This document shows positions 58,431 through 64,000 of a stretch of DNA of 64,000 nt, piece after piece. The stretch's first letter is position 1, and each line of letters opens with the position of its first letter. A model generated the notes under the pieces. That model saw only the letters and a program-made list of their open reading frames with translations. It did no database searches and was not told where the DNA came from. A program made the position numbers and the translations under genes. Origin of the DNA: Escallonia rubra (taxonomy: Eukaryota > Streptophyta > Magnoliopsida > Escalloniales > Escalloniaceae); contig JAVXUO010002935.1 in the NCBI GenBank assembly GCA_033065855.1, positions 434,001-498,000 of the forward strand. The letters are read 5' to 3'.

Positions 58431-58659
58431 TGTTCTCGCCATAACCACATCTAAAGTATCAACCATACTTGTCACTGCCCCTCTGGCCCTTCTTTTTTTG
58501 AGTGAGGAGTAGCAATATATACCAAGATTAACTAAGGCACTTACAAACATGCCCAGATAGGCAAGTAAAAGACATGCAGATGACAGCCCCATCTGATAGG
58601 AATTGCAACAAAATAAAAGCCTAAAACAAACTGTAGAATAAAACATAGAAAATCCAATA

Positions 58660-59660
58660 AGACTATTTTTTTATATGGATAAGCAAACCCAACTAACTAC
58701 AAGATAAAAACGAACTATAACAAGAAAATACTATCTAAGAACTTGATAAGACCAAAATAAAACAACCAATAAAAAACAAACAACACTACACTACACTGGT
58801 AGCTGACCACCCATAGACCAAACAGTTTTCCTAATGCCGCAGCATCGCCTCGAACCTTGTGCACCCTCGTCGACGCTGGAATGCCCATCTTCTCAAGCCA
58901 CCATTCCACGGTCGAGCCCCGGTGTATCCCAAATAGCGACATGATGATCCCAATCTGAAAGAACCTGCCTAAAATGCTAAAGCCCCCTGGAATCTTCATC
59001 AATACGCTAGCTTAATAACCTGCCAGCCCCAACCACCTACTGCAACCTCCGCTATCTCATCATCAGCCAAAGTAACCTAAATCAACCAACTACAAGTGCA
59101 AACCTTTCTAGGGAAAGGGGGAAGGGAGATCAACTAGGGGGAAGGGGGGATAATAAGCCTAGAAGGAGAAAAGAAAAGAAAAACCTAGCCTGGACTCACC
59201 AATCAATCACAAAAGCAAGATAGCTCTACTCCCACGATCTCGACAGAGGAAGAACTGTAGAACCCTCAACCAAAGACCAACACCTTGACATTGAACCAGG
59301 ACAACCCCACTCGGTAGAAGCCACTCTCACCCTTCGGCCAACACAACCCAATCGTGGAGTAATCGATGCCCCCGAACACAAAACTCAACTTCAAACACAA
59401 ACCGATTACCGGCTCCGGTGAATACGAATGATCACGTCTGACCGACGGCGATCTGTTGCAACCCCGACGGCTGACCAACTCGCCATAGCCACCAAGATCC
59501 CAAATGAAAACCCCAACTAAATCACGATCTAATCTACCACCTCACCATATGCGGGGAAAACTGGCGATGGTGACGGAGACGGAATAAGAGAGAGAGGTTT
59601 GGCAGGGAAATGGGTAATCGCTTTTTTCACCTCTCTTAGAGAGAGAGAGAGAGAGAGACA
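58660..59660 (-). other. Transcript-like unit of unknown type
   Basis: On the minus strand this stretch begins at a (CT)n run (59639-59658), passes through moderately GC-rich DNA with two open frames (59478-59266 and 59002-58715), and ends in AT-rich sequence with ATATAAAAAAATAG. The frames show no family I can name. The form resembles a LINE 5' region or a retroposed transcript. No flanking duplication was found. Confidence 0.3.
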
Positions 59661-59664
59661 TGAC

Positions 59665-60640
59665 TAGGAATTTATCACGTTATGCTGAGGTATCAATCCC
59701 CTCTGGTCCTTCTAGATTCACCAAAATGGAATTATCTTCATAGAAGCCAATTTCAATCCAAGAGAAGTCAATATAAATTTCCAACTCCTATCTTAATCCA
59801 TCACGAAAACCTTAATTGATCCAAAGAAACAATCTCAGTCCCAAGAGCCATTCCTGTCCAACAAGGCTAGTCTAAAAAACATATGGTCTCTACTTAGAAA
59901 GGAAGGTCTGAAGTCTATACTCGACTTTGGGTCACTGTCACTGCTTAGGAAATTAGTAAAGTTTCATCCGTATTGGATGCAAGTTCCAACAATACTGTTT
60001 GAGATATGAGAGTAAAAATGACATTATTTCAGACCATTGGCCCCAACCATCTAGAACCGTTAGATCAAGGGAGCTGATTTAGGAGAGGCATGAGTTTATT
60101 GCATAACATATCCACCGTTCTAGATGGTCAAGACCATTGATTCCGGACCACCCAATATTTTGTGGAGATCCAAAATCAACTGCATATCATATCATTCTTC
60201 TGATGCTTTTTGCATCTGAAGCACTTATAATTTTGAAGGCATTATACTATACCATAGAGCGCAATCTTGCGTGTATCATGACGTACACTAACTCGTCACA
60301 TTTGCTTGATGGAATGACAGCATTGAATACCGCTAGTGCTACAGTTAACCGAGGACTACAGATTGACAGTCTCTCTGACTATTTTTACCTCCAAAGCAAG
60401 ATTCAGCGTATTGATTGATCCATTGACAGGATACGGTCTGCTGTAGATACTTGTCAATCTAGTTCTGCAAGTTTTAGTTTCTATTAGCTCTCTCATGTAG
60501 TCCCTTATTATCATTTTTGTATTTGATGCTAACCGGAAGGCTTTTCTTAGCACTCATTGACAGAGACGATAAGTTTCTACCATTCACCAAAAAGAAAAAT
60601 AGGGGCAGCGGAGTTGAAAATCATCACGAAAAAACATTGG
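59665..60640. other. Intergenic, no gene recognised
   Basis: No supported coding frame. 60030-60160 contains GACCATTGG/CTAGAACCGTTAGATCAAGG-type phrases in opposing orientation that look like a decayed MITE. Confidence 0.4.
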
Positions 60641-60646
60641 AATAGT

Positions 60647-60652
60647 TTTATT
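60647..60652 (-). terminator. Possible poly(A) signal of the AMMECR1-like gene
   Basis: AATAAA on the minus strand about 235 nt after the stop codon. Confidence 0.4.
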
Positions 60653-60886
60653 GCACAGGCATCTAGTTTTACCCAATTGCTTGCAGCTTTTCCATTGAAG
60701 CTGTTGGACAAGAATGTGCAATGAGCACTGCATCTTGAGTTCACACTCGGTATTCCTCGGTTTTCTCTTCAAAATCAAATGAATTTGAAGAATAATTTAG
60801 GTGCACACGACAATAATTATTAGCAACCGTTCCAAAAGCCAGTCATCAAGTGAAATGGGGTTCCTCCCTTGAACCCATTTGAACAA

Positions 60887-63022
<2,136 letters not shown>

Positions 63023-64000
63023 CTGAAACCAAAATGTAATTCGGGCCACATAAGGGGTCAAAATCAGATAAGGTTCTGGTTTATTCGTATTACCACGAAA
63101 GGACAGATAGGGTGTGCTACCTACGTCAGCCCAGATATCAAACATTAGATAGTGCATCCAAATACTGATAAGAACCAAAGAGTCACTAGGAGCATAAACT
63201 CCTGACGACAACCGTGGTGTGTGTGTAAACATCTTTATGTGTTTGATGAGTTAACTTGTAAAATCCCAATTGATATCCTCTATTAGTTCCCTTCTTTTTT
63301 TATGTCACCAAATCTCCTGTGTCTCATGGAACGAGGATTTTTGAGCAACAACATTTTTATTCACCATCACAATAACTACGGCAGTACAGCAGGATTAGAA
63401 GCTACTAAAAAGGAAATGCCAGAGCCATGTAGCAAGAAAAACCACTGTAGAAGAAAGAAACTTGCTATAATTAAGTAAAACCACGAGCACGTAGAGGATT
63501 AATACAGAGATGAAAACAACTCAAAAGTTGTTTATTAAGCCCCTTATACCACCATGAGAGCAGCCTGCATCCGCATAAAATAGGAGACAATATTCCTCTA
63601 GAGGAATTCAAAATTAGAACTGGACACGCAAGATTTTACTGTGAACTGATGGTTTCCAATATAGCGTCCTCTAGGTGCCCCCACTGCACCACTTCTGCTT
63701 ATACATATCTAAAACCAAAGATTGATGCAGCTGGCATGAGCGAGGACTCGAGGAGACACATATATAGTTATGAACCATAGATCACCTCTGTAACAATTTT
63801 CTACTGCATTTACTAAAAGCTCAAATGCTCATTGAGCCTGATAAAACTTGTCTAAACAATGTTACTGATATGAGAAATACAAACTAGCTACGAACATCTT
63901 GCCCATTCAATTCATCTGTAATCTTAGCTATTACAGTTATTGAATCTTTTGCTTGTCTCAAACTTAGAATTTAGAATTTAGAATCAAATCAAGCTAATAA
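63023..64000 (-). other. Probable intron 1 of the AMMECR1-like gene
   Basis: Follows the acceptor GGTTTCAG of exon 2. I searched the minus strand by eye for the conserved N-terminal exon and did not find it before the window edge, so intron 1 is at least 978 bp. Confidence 0.6.

Overview
This is eukaryotic plant nuclear DNA, most likely from a seed plant (eudicot-like) with a large, transposon-rich genome. The reasons are spliced genes of plant families (VAMP727-type longin SNARE, AMMECR1-like, FAF-like), plant-type retroelements (Tat-lineage Ty3/gypsy, L1-type LINEs, chromovirus-like LTRs, a plant mobile domain ORF) and abundant MITEs. I saw no bacterial genes, rRNA or CRISPR array, and no tRNA I would call.

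Genes. (1) A compact intronless FAF-like gene lies on + at 11415-11951. (2) A complete five-exon gene for an R-SNARE of the VAMP727 type lies on - at 26580-43798. All exons join in phase at GT/AG sites to give 238 residues with the acidic insertion typical of VAMP727. Its third intron is about 15.7 kb and is full of transposons. (3) The last four exons of an AMMECR1-family gene lie on - at 60887-63022; its first exon is outside the window.

Layout. 1.1-2.5 kb: broken plant-mobile-domain ORF. 3.1-6.2 kb: minisatellite inside a larger tandem duplication. 6.3-9.6 kb: 5'-truncated L1-type LINE on -. 11-12 kb: FAF-like gene with half a MITE in its promoter. 13.6-16.4 kb: a Mutator-type TIR element and two micron-like elements embedded in (TA)n. 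17.5 kb: MITE. 18.8-20.5 kb: solo LTR with target duplication. 20.5-22.3 kb: GC-rich, tandem-repeat-rich, LTR-like DNA. 23.0-25.8 kb: complete non-autonomous LTR retrotransposon with an orphan ORF. 26.6-43.8 kb: VAMP727-type gene. Its intron 3 holds a TIR element carrying an LRR-gene fragment, a pair of 2.6-3.0 kb LTR-like sequences in inverted orientation, a collapsed LTR element and a Stowaway MITE; intron 1 holds a second Stowaway-like MITE. 44.2-45.4 and 47.0-48.5 kb: two more Mutator-type TIR elements. 49.0-57.2 kb: decayed Tat-lineage Ty3/gypsy element with an antisense plant-mobile-domain ORF, itself invaded by an LTR that in turn carries a Mutator-type TIR element. 57.7-58.4 kb: 3' LINE fragment on +. 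60.9 kb to the end: AMMECR1-like gene.

The most unusual material is the non-autonomous LTR element with an unrecognised ORF, a set of five Mutator-type elements (9-bp target duplications) sharing a C-rich/G-rich foldback layout, the micron-like pair, and the inverted LTR pair that would be transcribed inside the VAMP727-type pre-mRNA. Everything here is read by eye; no alignment or database search was run.
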